The notes: generated by a model from the letters alone, not told the origin. DNA of 64,000 nt from Aedoeadaptatus acetigenes (GCF_025566985.1 NZ_JAOQJD010000004.1:1-64000); one strand, 5' to 3'; shown: positions 34,174 to 43,006, counted from the first letter of the stretch. Program-made: numbers and translations.

Positions 34174-34491
34174 TTACAGTTTTATCTCGATATCTACACC
34201 TGCGGGCAGATTGAGTTTCATTAAAGAATCCACGGTCTTTTGGTTCGGGTTCATGATGTCGATTAAACGCTTGTGCGTTCTTTGTTCGAACTGTTCACGG
34301 GAATCCTTGTGTTTGTGTACGGAACGAAGAATGGTGATGATTTCTTTTTCCGTGGGCAAGGGTACCGGACCGGATACGTCGGCGCCGCTGGCTTTTGTCG
34401 CTTCGACAATTCTTTGAGCGGAGCTGTCTAATAACTCGTGGTCATAAGCTTTCAAACGAATTCTGATTTTTTGTTTTACATTTGCAGACAT
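34174..34491 (-). CDS. rpsJ: 30S ribosomal protein S10 (NusE)
   Basis: 105 residues. KIRIRLKAYDHELLDSSAQRIVEATKASGADVSGPVPLPT and RTHKRLIDIMNP are diagnostic. S10 is in the subunit head and also works as NusE in antitermination. First gene of the operon; its leader of roughly 220 bases carries alternative hairpins. Confidence 0.97.
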   Translation of the reverse strand: MSANVKQKIRIRLKAYDHELLDSSAQRIVEATKASGADVSGPVPLPTEKEIITILRSVHKHKDSREQFEQRTHKRLIDIMNPNQKTVDSLMKLNLPAGVDIEIKL

Positions 34492-34570
34492 TTAGTCCCT
34501 CCTAGTGCATTTTCCTCAACGATAAGGGAAGAGCGCCGATCAACTTAGCCGGGTGTTTTCTGTGCCCCGT

Positions 34571-34609
34571 AAAAAAAGTCGGGCGCTCCGTCGCCCAATT
34601 CTCGATTGG
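34571..34609 (-). promoter_or_regulatory. attenuator-like leader of the S10 operon
   Basis: On the minus strand a GC stem (arms 34592-34596 and 34581-34585, GGGCG/CGCCC) is followed by GAC and seven T's (34571-34577), an intrinsic-terminator layout about 80 bp before rpsJ. A second hairpin CCAAT/ATTGG (34595-34599, 34605-34609) shares two bases with the terminator stem, so the two exclude each other. Premature termination controlled by a ribosomal protein such as L4 is plausible. Confidence 0.6.
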
Positions 34610-34718
34610 ACATTCTCGACAATAATTCCCTTTTCCGCAAGCCTCCGATGCGAACACATCTTTGCGCCTGTTTCAAAGCCACCTATTGTGTCAACGCATG
34701 TCTCACGCATACCCTAGT

Positions 34719-34747
34719 ATTATACATAAAAAAGAACCTGAAATCAA
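34719..34747 (-). promoter_or_regulatory. sigma-A promoter of the S10-spc-alpha operon
   Basis: Minus strand: -35 TTGATT (34742-34747), 17-base spacer, perfect -10 TATAAT (34719-34724). It lies about 228 bp before the rpsJ start, giving a leader of roughly 220 bases. This is the only strong promoter seen for the 30 genes. Confidence 0.85.
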
Positions 34748-34940
34748 GGGATTTAGGCATTTTTCAGGGATTTTTGCAGGCCGAAGCCCTTCATCCCGTG
34801 TATTTACTTTGGCAACTCAGCTATAATAACCGAAAATTCCTACGATTGCAAGGCTTTTTTCAAAACTTTACATAACGAGCGGCTTATCTTTTTTCATTGC
34901 ATCTCTCTGTGATAAAATACGAATGGAAAGGACGGTGTCT

Positions 34941-35528
34941 ATGAAACTCTTAATTTTATTTGCAAGCCCCCGGCCTCGAGGAAACACGGCGCAGCTTCTG
35001 GACAAAATCACTGAACGATTCGACGAATCCGTCGAGATCACCCGCTTCGATCTCTACACCATGGATTTAAAAAGCTGCATCGCCTGCCGCCGCTGCCAAA
35101 GAGTGACCGACAGCTTCCACTGCGTGCACGACGACGACATGCAGAAAATTTTCGACGCGGCCCTCGAAAGCGATCTGATTCTTTTCGCCACGCCGATTTA
35201 TTCCTTCTATTGTACACCGCCCATGAAAATTGTCATGGACCGTTTGGTCTACGGCATGTGCAAGTACTACGGCGAAACCATGGGGCCCTCTCTTTGGGTG
35301 GGCAAAACCATCGCCCTTCTCTCCACCTTCGGCTATCCGGAGGAAAAGGCCTCGGATCTGTTGGTCGAAGGGCTTCGGCGCTACGCGAAGCACAACAAAT
35401 TAAATTTCCTCGGCGCCTACGGCGAGCGTCAGCGTTCCTACAAGGAACCCTTTATGAACGAGCAGGTAAAAGAAAGAGCCCGCGCCTTTGCCGAAAAGCT
35501 TATGGCCTTTGGCGAGACCTTAAATTAA
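34941..35528 (+). CDS. flavodoxin-like NAD(P)H-dependent FMN reductase
   Basis: 195 residues from ATG 34941, chosen for the AAGGACGG site. The FMN-binding loop ASPRPRGNTAQLL (about 8-20) and the LFATPIYSFYCTPPMKIVMDR segment place it in the NAD(P)H-dependent FMN reductase/iron-sulfur flavoprotein group. The cysteine cluster CIACRRCQ at about 47-54, plus a later Cys, resembles the compact cysteine motif of iron-sulfur flavoproteins, so a cluster is possible. Monocistronic, between the S10 promoter region and a strong terminator. Substrate unknown. Confidence 0.75.
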   Translation: MKLLILFASPRPRGNTAQLLDKITERFDESVEITRFDLYTMDLKSCIACRRCQRVTDSFHCVHDDDMQKIFDAALESDLILFATPIYSFYCTPPMKIVMDRLVYGMCKYYGETMGPSLWVGKTIALLSTFGYPEEKASDLLVEGLRRYAKHNKLNFLGAYGERQRSYKEPFMNEQVKERARAFAEKLMAFGETLN

Positions 35529-35558
35529 ACGGAAGGCATGACGTTTACCCTATCATCC

Positions 35559-35595
35559 AAAAAATCCCCTTTCCGCGCGGAAAAGGGGATTTTTG
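35559..35595. terminator. bidirectional terminator
   Basis: Long stem AAAATCCCCTTTCC paired with GGAAAAGGGGATTTTT (one bulge) around GCGC. T-runs on both sides serve the plus-strand reductase (stop 35528) and the minus-strand gene ending at 35605. Confidence 0.9.
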
Positions 35596-35604
35596 TTCGA
35601 TGTT

Positions 35605-36003
35605 TTACAGTTCGATGCCGTCTAATTGTTTGCCCGCCATATTTGCGTAGGACAGGCTGACATTTTCCAAGGTGTAGATTTCGAAGACGTCGTCTTCCAC
35701 GCTGTAACCGGCTTTCGCCAACATGGGCATGGCTTCCAAGGCAGCCTTTTTGGATTCCGGAGAAGTGATGAATTTCGCTTCGCCGGTGATGCGCAGGGTA
35801 TTCATCTTACTGTCCAGGGCGCAGAATTCCGTTTTCGGATTGGCCTTCAATTGTTTGCACATTTTTTTGCGGTTGTCCGTGTAAAAAGCCAATTGGCCTT
35901 CAAATTCCATGACGAAACCAATGGGGCGAACGTGGGGTTGATCCCCGTCCGTGGTGGCTGCGTAAAATACTTTGGCGTTTTGTAAATACTCGATCACTTT
36001 CAT
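35605..36003 (-). CDS. pyridoxamine 5'-phosphate oxidase-like flavin protein
   Basis: 132 residues from ATG 36003, which follows AAAAAAGGAGACTGGCA; the longer frame to 36078 has no such site. The split-barrel fold is shown by KVFYAATTDGDQPHVRPIGFVMEFEGQLAFYTDNRKKMCKQLKANPKTEFCAL. Such small single-domain members bind FMN or F420-type cofactors; most have no assigned substrate. It lies alone between two terminators. Confidence 0.8.
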   Translation of the reverse strand: MKVIEYLQNAKVFYAATTDGDQPHVRPIGFVMEFEGQLAFYTDNRKKMCKQLKANPKTEFCALDSKMNTLRITGEAKFITSPESKKAALEAMPMLAKAGYSVEDDVFEIYTLENVSLSYANMAGKQLDGIEL

Positions 36004-36076
36004 TGCCAGTCTCCTTTTTTCTTTCAACTTCATCACAATTCTTCCTATTCTATACCCCATATGGCTTTCGCCACGC

Positions 36077-36107
36077 AAAAAACGCCCGAGATCTCTCGAG
36101 CGTTTTT
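36077..36107 (-). terminator. terminator of cbpA-clpB
   Basis: Arms 36083-36091 and 36094-36102 (CGCUCGAGA/UCUCGGGCG, one G-U) followed on the minus strand by TTTTTT, ten bases after the clpB stop. Confidence 0.8.
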
Positions 36108-36116
36108 GTCTTTGGT

Positions 36117-38693
36117 TTATTTTCTGATGACGTAATCGTCGCCGTCGATGGCGATTTCCAAATGATCTCCGTCCATAATGTCTCCGGCAATGAGAGCGCG
36201 AGAGAGTTTGGTTTCGATGTGGTTTTGTATATAGCGCTTCACGGGCCGTGCGCCGTAGAGCACATTGTAGGCTTCCGACAAGATTTTGTCTTTGGCTTCG
36301 TCGGTGGCGGCGATGTGAATATCTCTGTCTTCCAGGCGGCTTTCGATTTCCGCGAGATCCGTATCGATGATCCTGACAATTTCTTCCTTCAACAGGGGCT
36401 TAAAGAGGACGATCTCATCCACCCGGTTTAAAAATTCCGGACGGAAGTGTTCTTTCATTTCCCTGTTTACGGCATCTTTCGCTTCCTCGGAGATGGCGCC
36501 GTCTTCCGTAACCCCTTCGATTAAGTCTTGAGAACCGATGTTGGAGGTCATGATGATGACCGTGTTTTTAAAGTCCACGGTGCGGCCTTGGTTGTCGGTT
36601 AAGCGGCCGTCGTCCAACACTTGCAAGAGGATGTTGAAGACGTCGCGGTGGGCTTTTTCGATTTCGTCGAAGAGGATGACGGAGTAGGGCTTTCTACGCA
36701 CAGCCTCGGTGAGTTGGCCGCCTTCGTCGTAGCCCACGTAGCCCGGAGGCGAACCGACCAGGCGAGAGACGCTGTGCTTTTCCATGTATTCGCTCATGTC
36801 GATGCGAATCATGTTCCGTTCGTCGTCGAAGAGGGCTTCGGTCAAGGCCTTGGCCGTTTCCGTTTTGCCTACGCCGGTGGGCCCTAAGAAGATAAAGCTT
36901 CCGATGGGGCGGTTTTGCGCCTTGAGCCCGGCCCGCGCGCGGAGCACGGCGTCGCTTACGGCTTTCGTAGCATCGGCTTGTCCCACGACGCGCTTTTTCA
37001 GGATCTCGTCTAAGTGGAGGAGTTTTTCCCGCTCCGTTTCGGCGAGCTTTGCCACGGGAATGCCCGTCCACTTGCTCACCACTTCGGCGATTTCTTCTTC
37101 GGTGACTTCCTCTTTGATGAGTTTTCCGTCGCCTTTTTCTTTGGTTTGCTCTTGCTTTAACTCTTCTTCCAATTTAGGCAGTTCGCCGTATTTCAAGGCG
37201 GAGAGCTTTTCCAAATCGTAGTTGCGTTCCGCTTCTTCGATTTCGTGGCGCACCCGGTCGATGGCTTCTTTTATATTCTTTTCGCCTTCCAGCTCTTTCT
37301 TTTCCGTTTCCCAACGGGCGATGAGGGCGTCGTAATCGGCCTTTTCTTCGGCCAATTCTTCTTCCAAGGCGGCAAGGCGCTTTTTCGAGGCCTCGTCGGT
37401 TTCTTTCTTTAAGGCTTCCCGCTCGATTTCCAGTTGGAGGATGCGGCGGCGGATTTCATCGATTTCCGTGGGCATGGACTCGATTTCCGTGCGCACCATG
37501 GCGCAGGCTTCGTCCATGAGGTCGATGGCCTTATCGGGCAAAAAGCGATCGGTAATGTAGCGATCGGAAAGCAGGGCCGATTGAATGACGGCCCCGTCGG
37601 AGATGCGAATGCCGTGATAGATTTCGTATTTTTCCTTCAGGCCGCGCAAAATGGAAATGGTATCTTCCACTGTGGGCTCTTGCACTTGCACTTTTTGGAA
37701 GCGCCGCTCGAGGGCCGGATCTTTTTCGATGTACTTGCGGTACTCGTCCAAGGTGGTGGCGCCGATGGTGTGGAGTTCACCTCTGGCGAGCATGGGCTTT
37801 AAGAGATTGCCCGCGTCCATGGCCCCTTCGCTCTTTCCGGCGCCGACGATGTTGTGAATTTCGTCGATAAACATGATGATTTCGCCTTCGGAGCTCTTCA
37901 CTTCGTTTAACACGGCCTTCAGTCGCTCTTCAAATTCGCCGCGGTACTTGGCCCCGGCGATTAAGGCCCCCATGTCCAGGGAGAAGACGGTTTTGTTCTT
38001 CAGGCCGTCGGGGACGTCGCCCGCCACGATTCGTTGGGCCAAGCCTTCGACGATGGCGGTTTTCCCGACGCCGGGCTCGCCGATTAAGACGGGATTGTTT
38101 TTCGTGCGGCGGGAGAGGATGCGGATCACGTGGCGCACTTCGTCGTCACGGCCGATGACCGGGTCCATTTTTCCTTTGGCCGCTTCCGCCGTTAAATCCC
38201 GGCCGAATTTGTTCAAGGCCTCGTAGGTATCTTCGGGATTGTCGCTGGTCACGTGTTGATTGCCGCGAATTTCTTTTAAGGCGCCCATAAAGCTGTCTTC
38301 GTCGATGCCGAATTCCCTAAAGATCCGCTTGTTGTTCACCCCGTCGCCTTTAATCATGGCCAGGTAGAGGTGTTCCACGCTGACGTAGCTGTCGCTTAAG
38401 CGTTTCGCTTCTTTCAGTGCATCGGTTAAGACGCCGTTCATGGCGCTTGAGAGGCGGGGGCTGGCGCCGGTTTGTTTCGAGAGGCGGCCGATTTCCCTGT
38501 CCAAGGCGTTTTCCACTTCCTTGGCGTCCACGCCCATGTAGCTTAATACGCGGGGAATGAGGCCTTCGTCGTCGGATACCAAGGCCTTATTTAAGTGGAG
38601 GACGTCTACCTCCGGGTTTCCGTATTCTTGTGCCAAATTTTGCGCGCTTTCCAACGCGGCCATGCTTTTTTGTGTAAATTTATCAATTTTCAT
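36117..38693 (-). CDS. clpB: ATP-dependent disaggregase ClpB
   Basis: 858 residues, the full ClpB/Hsp104 layout. The Clp N-domain is at 1-145. AAA module 1 has Walker A GEPGVGKTAI (about 207-216) and GARYRGEFEERLK-like pore region (GAKYRGEFEERLK). A long coiled-coil middle domain spans about 405-525. AAA module 2 has GPTGVGKTET near 605 and ends with the sensor region. The middle domain separates it from ClpC. With DnaK it resolves aggregates. It follows the J-protein gene by 32 bp, and CtsR boxes flank their common promoter. Confidence 0.96.
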   Translation of the reverse strand: MKIDKFTQKSMAALESAQNLAQEYGNPEVDVLHLNKALVSDDEGLIPRVLSYMGVDAKEVENALDREIGRLSKQTGASPRLSSAMNGVLTDALKEAKRLSDSYVSVEHLYLAMIKGDGVNNKRIFREFGIDEDSFMGALKEIRGNQHVTSDNPEDTYEALNKFGRDLTAEAAKGKMDPVIGRDDEVRHVIRILSRRTKNNPVLIGEPGVGKTAIVEGLAQRIVAGDVPDGLKNKTVFSLDMGALIAGAKYRGEFEERLKAVLNEVKSSEGEIIMFIDEIHNIVGAGKSEGAMDAGNLLKPMLARGELHTIGATTLDEYRKYIEKDPALERRFQKVQVQEPTVEDTISILRGLKEKYEIYHGIRISDGAVIQSALLSDRYITDRFLPDKAIDLMDEACAMVRTEIESMPTEIDEIRRRILQLEIEREALKKETDEASKKRLAALEEELAEEKADYDALIARWETEKKELEGEKNIKEAIDRVRHEIEEAERNYDLEKLSALKYGELPKLEEELKQEQTKEKGDGKLIKEEVTEEEIAEVVSKWTGIPVAKLAETEREKLLHLDEILKKRVVGQADATKAVSDAVLRARAGLKAQNRPIGSFIFLGPTGVGKTETAKALTEALFDDERNMIRIDMSEYMEKHSVSRLVGSPPGYVGYDEGGQLTEAVRRKPYSVILFDEIEKAHRDVFNILLQVLDDGRLTDNQGRTVDFKNTVIIMTSNIGSQDLIEGVTEDGAISEEAKDAVNREMKEHFRPEFLNRVDEIVLFKPLLKEEIVRIIDTDLAEIESRLEDRDIHIAATDEAKDKILSEAYNVLYGARPVKRYIQNHIETKLSRALIAGDIMDGDHLEIAIDGDDYVIRK

Positions 38694-38725
38694 ATGGCAC
38701 TCCTTTCGTGCTTATTATTTTTACT

Positions 38726-39655
38726 TTATTTTTTGTGTTTTTCACTTAATTGTTTGTAGAGCGCTTCTTCTTCCGCGCTTAAATTTTCCGGGTTTACGAT
38801 CACGAAGCGAACGTAGGCGTCGCCGGTGTGGCCCTTTAAATCCTTCAGCCCTTTTTTGGCCAGGCGCAATTTTTGGCCGCCCTTGGTCTTTTCGGGCACG
38901 GTAATGCGAAGCTTTCCGGCGGGGAGATCGCAGGTGATCTTGTCGCCGAAATAGGCTTGCCAGGGATAAATGGCCTGATCCACGACGAGGTCCAGGCCGT
39001 GAATTTCCACGCCCTTCGGTGCCGTGACGTGAATCTTAAAGAGAATGTCGCCGTCGACGCCGAATTTATCGCCGCGCACCTTCAGCTTCTTTCCGTCGGT
39101 AATCCCCGCCGGTACTTTCACGGGAATGTCCACGGCCTTTCCGCCGATGGTCAGGCTCACTTGCCGGTTCACGCCGTTGAAGGCGTCGTCCATGGAGATG
39201 GTGAGATCGGTGCTGTATTGGGTGCGCTGCGGCTTGTGGCTACGCCGCGATCCGCCTTTGAGGTCGCCGAAAATATCCCCCATATTGAAGGTGGTGCTTC
39301 TGCGCTTCGAGCCTGCGCCTGCGCTCGCGCCGCCGAAGAACATATCGAAGAAATCGCTGAAGTCGCCGGCCCCGCCGGTGGTGGTGTAGGTGTAGCCGTA
39401 TTGAGACGGATCGAAATTCATGCCTCCGGAGAAATTGCCGGCACTGCCGAATTGATCGTAGGTCTGCTTCTTCTTCGGATCGGACAAAACTTCGTAGGCC
39501 TCGTTGATTTCCTTAAACTTTTCATGGGCCTTTTTGTCGTCGGGATGAAGGTCCGGGTGATATTGCTTCGCCAGTTTGCGGAAGGCTTTTTTTATCGTTT
39601 TTTGATCGGCGCTTTTATCCACGCCCAATGTCTTGTAATAATCTTTATATTCCAT
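38726..39655 (-). CDS. J-domain co-chaperone (CbpA/DnaJ type II)
   Basis: 309 residues. The J domain (1-70) has HPD at 33-35 and the QTYDQFG end. A Gly/Phe-rich linker (about 72-120, with DFSDFFDMFFGG) leads to the C-terminal substrate domain (about 150-300). The four CxxCxGxG zinc repeats of DnaJ are absent, making it a CbpA-type protein. It should deliver substrates to DnaK and ClpB. First gene before clpB; GAGGTGA precedes ATG 39655. Confidence 0.85.
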   Translation of the reverse strand: MEYKDYYKTLGVDKSADQKTIKKAFRKLAKQYHPDLHPDDKKAHEKFKEINEAYEVLSDPKKKQTYDQFGSAGNFSGGMNFDPSQYGYTYTTTGGAGDFSDFFDMFFGGASAGAGSKRRSTTFNMGDIFGDLKGGSRRSHKPQRTQYSTDLTISMDDAFNGVNRQVSLTIGGKAVDIPVKVPAGITDGKKLKVRGDKFGVDGDILFKIHVTAPKGVEIHGLDLVVDQAIYPWQAYFGDKITCDLPAGKLRITVPEKTKGGQKLRLAKKGLKDLKGHTGDAYVRFVIVNPENLSAEEEALYKQLSEKHKK

Positions 39656-39666
39656 AAATCACCTCA

Positions 39667-39683
39667 GTTGACTTTCTTTGACC
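39667..39683. promoter_or_regulatory. CtsR box, downstream of the cbpA promoter
   Basis: GTTGACT-TTC-TTTGACC is a tandem heptad repeat with three-base spacing, matching the CtsR operator RGTCAAA-NAN-RGTCAAA on the opposite strand with one deviation. It lies between the -10 and the cbpA ribosome site. Confidence 0.75.
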
Positions 39684-39691
39684 TTGATTCC

Positions 39692-39719
39692 ATTATAACA
39701 CCTTCCCAAGGGAATGCAA
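39692..39719 (-). promoter_or_regulatory. sigma-A promoter of cbpA-clpB
   Basis: Minus strand: -35 TTGCAT (39714-39719), 16-base spacer, -10 TATAAT (39692-39697). It lies between two CtsR boxes, which would block it at normal temperature. Confidence 0.8.
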
Positions 39720-39726
39720 TAGGTTT

Positions 39727-39743
39727 TTTGACCTTGTTTGACT
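39727..39743. promoter_or_regulatory. CtsR box, upstream of the cbpA promoter
   Basis: TTTGACC-TTG-TTTGACT is a tandem heptad repeat with exact three-base spacing, an excellent match to the CtsR operator, eight bp upstream of the -35. Confidence 0.85.
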
Positions 39744-39764
39744 TTTCTTTTCATTCACGCCTAA

Positions 39765-39795
39765 AACAAGAAAAGCCCGCATTCAGCAGGCTTCT
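39765..39795 (-). terminator. terminator of the 39805-40353 gene
   Basis: AGCCUGC/GCGGGCU stem (39774-39780, 39786-39792, one G-U) followed by a T-rich run on the minus strand, shortly after the stop. Confidence 0.75.
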
Positions 39796-39804
39796 TGAAT
39801 TCAT

Positions 39805-40353
39805 TTAAAATCGTTCCGCGTGGGTCACAAAGGCATCGACGAAGCCTTGCAGGAAGTCTTCCGTGTCTTTGACCAATGCCCCTTCTTTGTCGAAGAGCTC
39901 GTGAACGGAGGCCAAATACACTTCCGGCTGTTGCAGGGGAATGAGGTCGACGAAGATCAGATTTTGACGCAAACTGAAATTTGCCGCCATGCCGCCGGAT
40001 GAGCCCACGCTGGCGCTTACGACGGCCGCGGGCTTTGTGCCCCATTTGCTCTTGCCATAGGGGCGGCTCGCCACGTCGATGGCGTTTTTAATGGCCGGCG
40101 CGCAGAGACGATTGTATTCCGGCGTAAAGAAAATGTAGCCGTCTTTTTCTTCCACTTCTTTTCGGAAGCGGCCGTAGCTTTCCGGTTCGTTTTTCTCTTT
40201 TTCGTAGTCTTCGTTGTATAAGGGCAGATCGCTGATTTCGATAAATTCAGCCTCATAGCCTTCCGGGAACATGGCTTTCACTTTTTCTGCGACTTTTCTG
40301 TTCCAGGACTCTTTTCTGAGCGAGCCCACGATTAAGCCGATTTTTTTCGTCAT
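39805..40353 (-). CDS. NADPH-dependent FMN reductase
   Basis: 182 residues. The flavodoxin-like fold has GSLRKESWNRKVAEK (10-24) for FMN phosphate, FFTPEYNRLCAPAIKNAIDVASR for the isoalloxazine side, and ASVGSSGGMAANFSLRQNL. This is the family of azoreductase/chromate- or quinone-reducing enzymes such as YieF and ArsH-like proteins; the physiological substrate cannot be read off. GGAGTTTCCC precedes ATG 40353. Monocistronic with its own terminator. Confidence 0.85.
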   Translation of the reverse strand: MTKKIGLIVGSLRKESWNRKVAEKVKAMFPEGYEAEFIEISDLPLYNEDYEKEKNEPESYGRFRKEVEEKDGYIFFTPEYNRLCAPAIKNAIDVASRPYGKSKWGTKPAAVVSASVGSSGGMAANFSLRQNLIFVDLIPLQQPEVYLASVHELFDKEGALVKDTEDFLQGFVDAFVTHAERF

Positions 40354-40422
40354 GGGAAACTCCTTTTCTTTCTCAAAACTGTGCTTTTTTCATTTATATC
40401 CGAAAGAAAAGAAAATTAAACA

Positions 40423-40887
40423 TTACCGGTCCACGTAGCGCTTTAAGTCCCGTTCAATGTCCCGTTTCTTCATGGCTTCCCGTTTGTCATGAAGCTTCTT
40501 GCCCTTGGCTTCGGCGATGGAAATCTTTACTCGGCCCCGCGTCAAGTGTACGTTCAAAGGCACGATGGTAAATCCCTCCTGCTCCGTGGCCTTGGCCAGC
40601 TGGGCGATTTCTCTTTTGTGCATAAGGAGCTTGCGCTTTCTCAAGGGATCCAAGTTAAAGCGGTTGCCTTGTTCGTAGGGGGCCACGTGCATGCCTTCGA
40701 TGAAGATCTCGCCCCCTTCGATGGAGCAGTAGGCTTCTTTTATAGCCACACTGCCCTTGCGAATGCTCTTTACCTCCGTCCCCTTCAAGGCGATGCCCGC
40801 CTCGTAGGTGGTTCCGATGTGGTATTCGTGAAAGGCTTTTTTATTGTTTGCCAAATAGTCTCCGCCGGTATTCTTCTTTTTAGCCAC
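40423..40887 (-). CDS. smpB: SsrA-binding protein SmpB
   Basis: 154 residues, start GTG (40885-40887) with GAGGAGG upstream. NNKKAFHEYHIGTTYEAGIALKGTEVKSIRKGSV and HKREIAQLAKATEQEGFTIVPL are diagnostic; the tail KLHDKREAMKKRDIERDLKR is the helix that enters the mRNA channel during trans-translation. It overlaps rnr by 8 bp, a pairing that joins tmRNA rescue with RNase R. No ssrA gene was seen in the window. Confidence 0.96.
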   Translation of the reverse strand: MAKKKNTGGDYLANNKKAFHEYHIGTTYEAGIALKGTEVKSIRKGSVAIKEAYCSIEGGEIFIEGMHVAPYEQGNRFNLDPLRKRKLLMHKREIAQLAKATEQEGFTIVPLNVHLTRGRVKISIAEAKGKKLHDKREAMKKRDIERDLKRYVDR

Positions 40888-42991
40888 GGGCGTCCTCCTC
40901 TAATTGAAAGTCGATGCGCCCCAATATGGGATCGGCGCCGGCCACGACGATGCGCATGGGATCGCCCATGTGAATGCTTTTTTTCGTCCGCTCGCCCACG
41001 GCCACGTAGTGATCCTCGTCGAAACGATAGAAGTCGTCCATGGAGGCGTAGCCGATGAGGCCTTCCACCGTGTTGTCCAGTTCGCAGAAAATGCCGAATG
41101 AAGTAATCCCCGACACTTTCGCGTCGAAGCTTTCCCCGATGTGATCGGCCATGTATTGGGCCATCTTCACATCCACCACCTTGCGCTCCGCTTCTTGGGC
41201 GATTTTTTCCGTAGCGGAAATGTGATCGGCAATGTCCGGGAAAGTTTTATTGTAGTGGTCGATGAGTTTCGTGTCCAGAACGTGGTTCAGATCCTGCTTA
41301 ATGACCCGGTGGATGGTCAAATCCGCATAACGGCGAATGGGCGAAGTGAAGTGGGAGTAGTACTTGGCGGCGAGACCGAAGTGGCCGGCGAGTTCCTCGC
41401 TGTAGCGGGCCTTTTGCATGCTACGAAGCACCATGGTTTGAACCAATGCCTCTTCGTCTTTTCCCTTGCAGGCCAAGGTCAGCTTTTGAATGTCCTTGGG
41501 ATGAACGTCTTTGGTGAGATCCAAGTGGTAGCCGAAGGGGCGAATCACTGCGTTTAACAGGGTGAGCTTTTCAGCATCCGGCTCTTCGTGGATGCGGTAG
41601 AGGAAGGGCAGTTTCTTTTTGTGGTAGGCCTCCGACACGGTTTCGTTGGCGAGGAGCATAAATTCCTCGATTAAGTCGTTGGCGTCCCGATGATCCACCA
41701 GGCCGATGTGGGTGGGGTGGCCGTCGGCGTCCAGCTCGATGGCCGGCTCTTCGAAGGAAAAGTCAATATTTCCCCGCTTATCCCGCATTTTTTTGCGATT
41801 CTTGGCGATGGTGTTTAAGGTCGTGAGCTCTTCCGTAAGATCCTCCAGGGATTCGTGGACCTTGCCGTCTTCCAAAAAGTCGCTGACATTGGAGTAGATC
41901 AGGCGGCGATCGCTGTTGATCACCGTTTCGGCGATGTGGTAATTGTACACCGTGCCCTTGTCATCTAATTCAAAGATCACGCTTAAACAGAGGCGATCCA
42001 CTCCTTCGTTCAGGGAACAGATACCGTTGGAGAGAGCCTTGGGGAGCATGGGAAGCACTTCGCTTAAAAGATACACGCTGTTGCCCCGATGGAGGGCCTC
42101 CCGGTCCAGGGGGCTGTTTGCCCGCACGTATTCCGCCACGTCGGCGATGTGCACGCCCACTTCCCAATGGCCGCCTTTCATGGGCCGCACGCTCAAAGCG
42201 TCGTCAAAGTCCTTGGAATCGGCACCGTCGATGGTAAAGGTGGGCGCGTCGCGGAAATCTTCCCTGCCGGCCACGGCGGAAAGGCTCACTTTTTGGGGAA
42301 TGGCGTCGGCCTCTTCGATGACGTCTCGCGGAAATTCCAGATCCAGGCCCATGGCGTAGGCGATGGAGAGGATGTCCACGTTTTTGTCGTCGGGATAGCC
42401 CAGAACTTCCACGATTTTCCCCTCGGCCTTTTTGTTGGGTTCCGGATACTTTTCAATATCCACCACGACTTTTTGGCCGTCTTCCGCGCCGTTTTTCCAT
42501 TTTTTCGGAATGAAGATGTCGTCGGGAATTTTCTTGTCGTCGGGGGTGACGAAGCCGAAGCGCATGGCGTCGTCGAAAACGCCTACGATGCGGTGATTGG
42601 CTCGCTCCAACACGGCGACGACGCGGCCTTCATCGCCCTTGTCCGGATCCTTCGGGGGAATTTTTTCCACGAGGACCCGGTCCTTGTTCATGGCGGAGTT
42701 TACCTTGGTGCGGTGAATGTACAAATCCTCCATGTCCTCGTCGTCGGGAACGAAGAAGCCGAAGCCCTTGTCGTTGCCTTCGAAGGTGCCGGTCATGAGT
42801 CCGACGCGAAGGCTGGCGTGGTAATTTTTATCCTCGTCCCGGTAAAGGGTGCCGTCTTTTACCATATCCTTTAAAAGGCCCTTCATTTCCTTTTGCAGAT
42901 TGTCGTTGACGTCCAGGGCGCGGAAAATTTCCCGCTTGCTCAATCCGTCGTTTTTTTCCAAAGCCTCCAGTACCCGGTCTCGAATAGTCAT
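40880..42991 (-). CDS. rnr: ribonuclease R
   Basis: 703 residues. N-terminal winged-helix (1-60), two cold-shock OB folds (about 60-225), the RNB catalytic domain (about 245-575) with TIDGADSKDFDDALSV holding the metal-binding Asp residues, and a C-terminal S1 domain (about 620-695). It is a processive 3'-5' exonuclease degrading structured RNA and, with SmpB-tmRNA, faulty mRNAs. ATG 42991 follows AAAGGAGG. The Lys-rich tail of E. coli RNase R is missing. Confidence 0.95.
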   Translation of the reverse strand: MTIRDRVLEALEKNDGLSKREIFRALDVNDNLQKEMKGLLKDMVKDGTLYRDEDKNYHASLRVGLMTGTFEGNDKGFGFFVPDDEDMEDLYIHRTKVNSAMNKDRVLVEKIPPKDPDKGDEGRVVAVLERANHRIVGVFDDAMRFGFVTPDDKKIPDDIFIPKKWKNGAEDGQKVVVDIEKYPEPNKKAEGKIVEVLGYPDDKNVDILSIAYAMGLDLEFPRDVIEEADAIPQKVSLSAVAGREDFRDAPTFTIDGADSKDFDDALSVRPMKGGHWEVGVHIADVAEYVRANSPLDREALHRGNSVYLLSEVLPMLPKALSNGICSLNEGVDRLCLSVIFELDDKGTVYNYHIAETVINSDRRLIYSNVSDFLEDGKVHESLEDLTEELTTLNTIAKNRKKMRDKRGNIDFSFEEPAIELDADGHPTHIGLVDHRDANDLIEEFMLLANETVSEAYHKKKLPFLYRIHEEPDAEKLTLLNAVIRPFGYHLDLTKDVHPKDIQKLTLACKGKDEEALVQTMVLRSMQKARYSEELAGHFGLAAKYYSHFTSPIRRYADLTIHRVIKQDLNHVLDTKLIDHYNKTFPDIADHISATEKIAQEAERKVVDVKMAQYMADHIGESFDAKVSGITSFGIFCELDNTVEGLIGYASMDDFYRFDEDHYVAVGERTKKSIHMGDPMRIVVAGADPILGRIDFQLEEDARG

Positions 42992-43006
42992 AATGCCTCC
43001 TTTGGC

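Noticed and set aside
33608..34417. 269-codon plus-strand frame across rplC and rpsJ
   Set aside because: Runs antisense over two universal ribosomal genes and their spacer.
42089..42874. 261-codon plus-strand frame inside rnr
   Set aside because: Antisense shadow of the RNase R catalytic and cold-shock domains.
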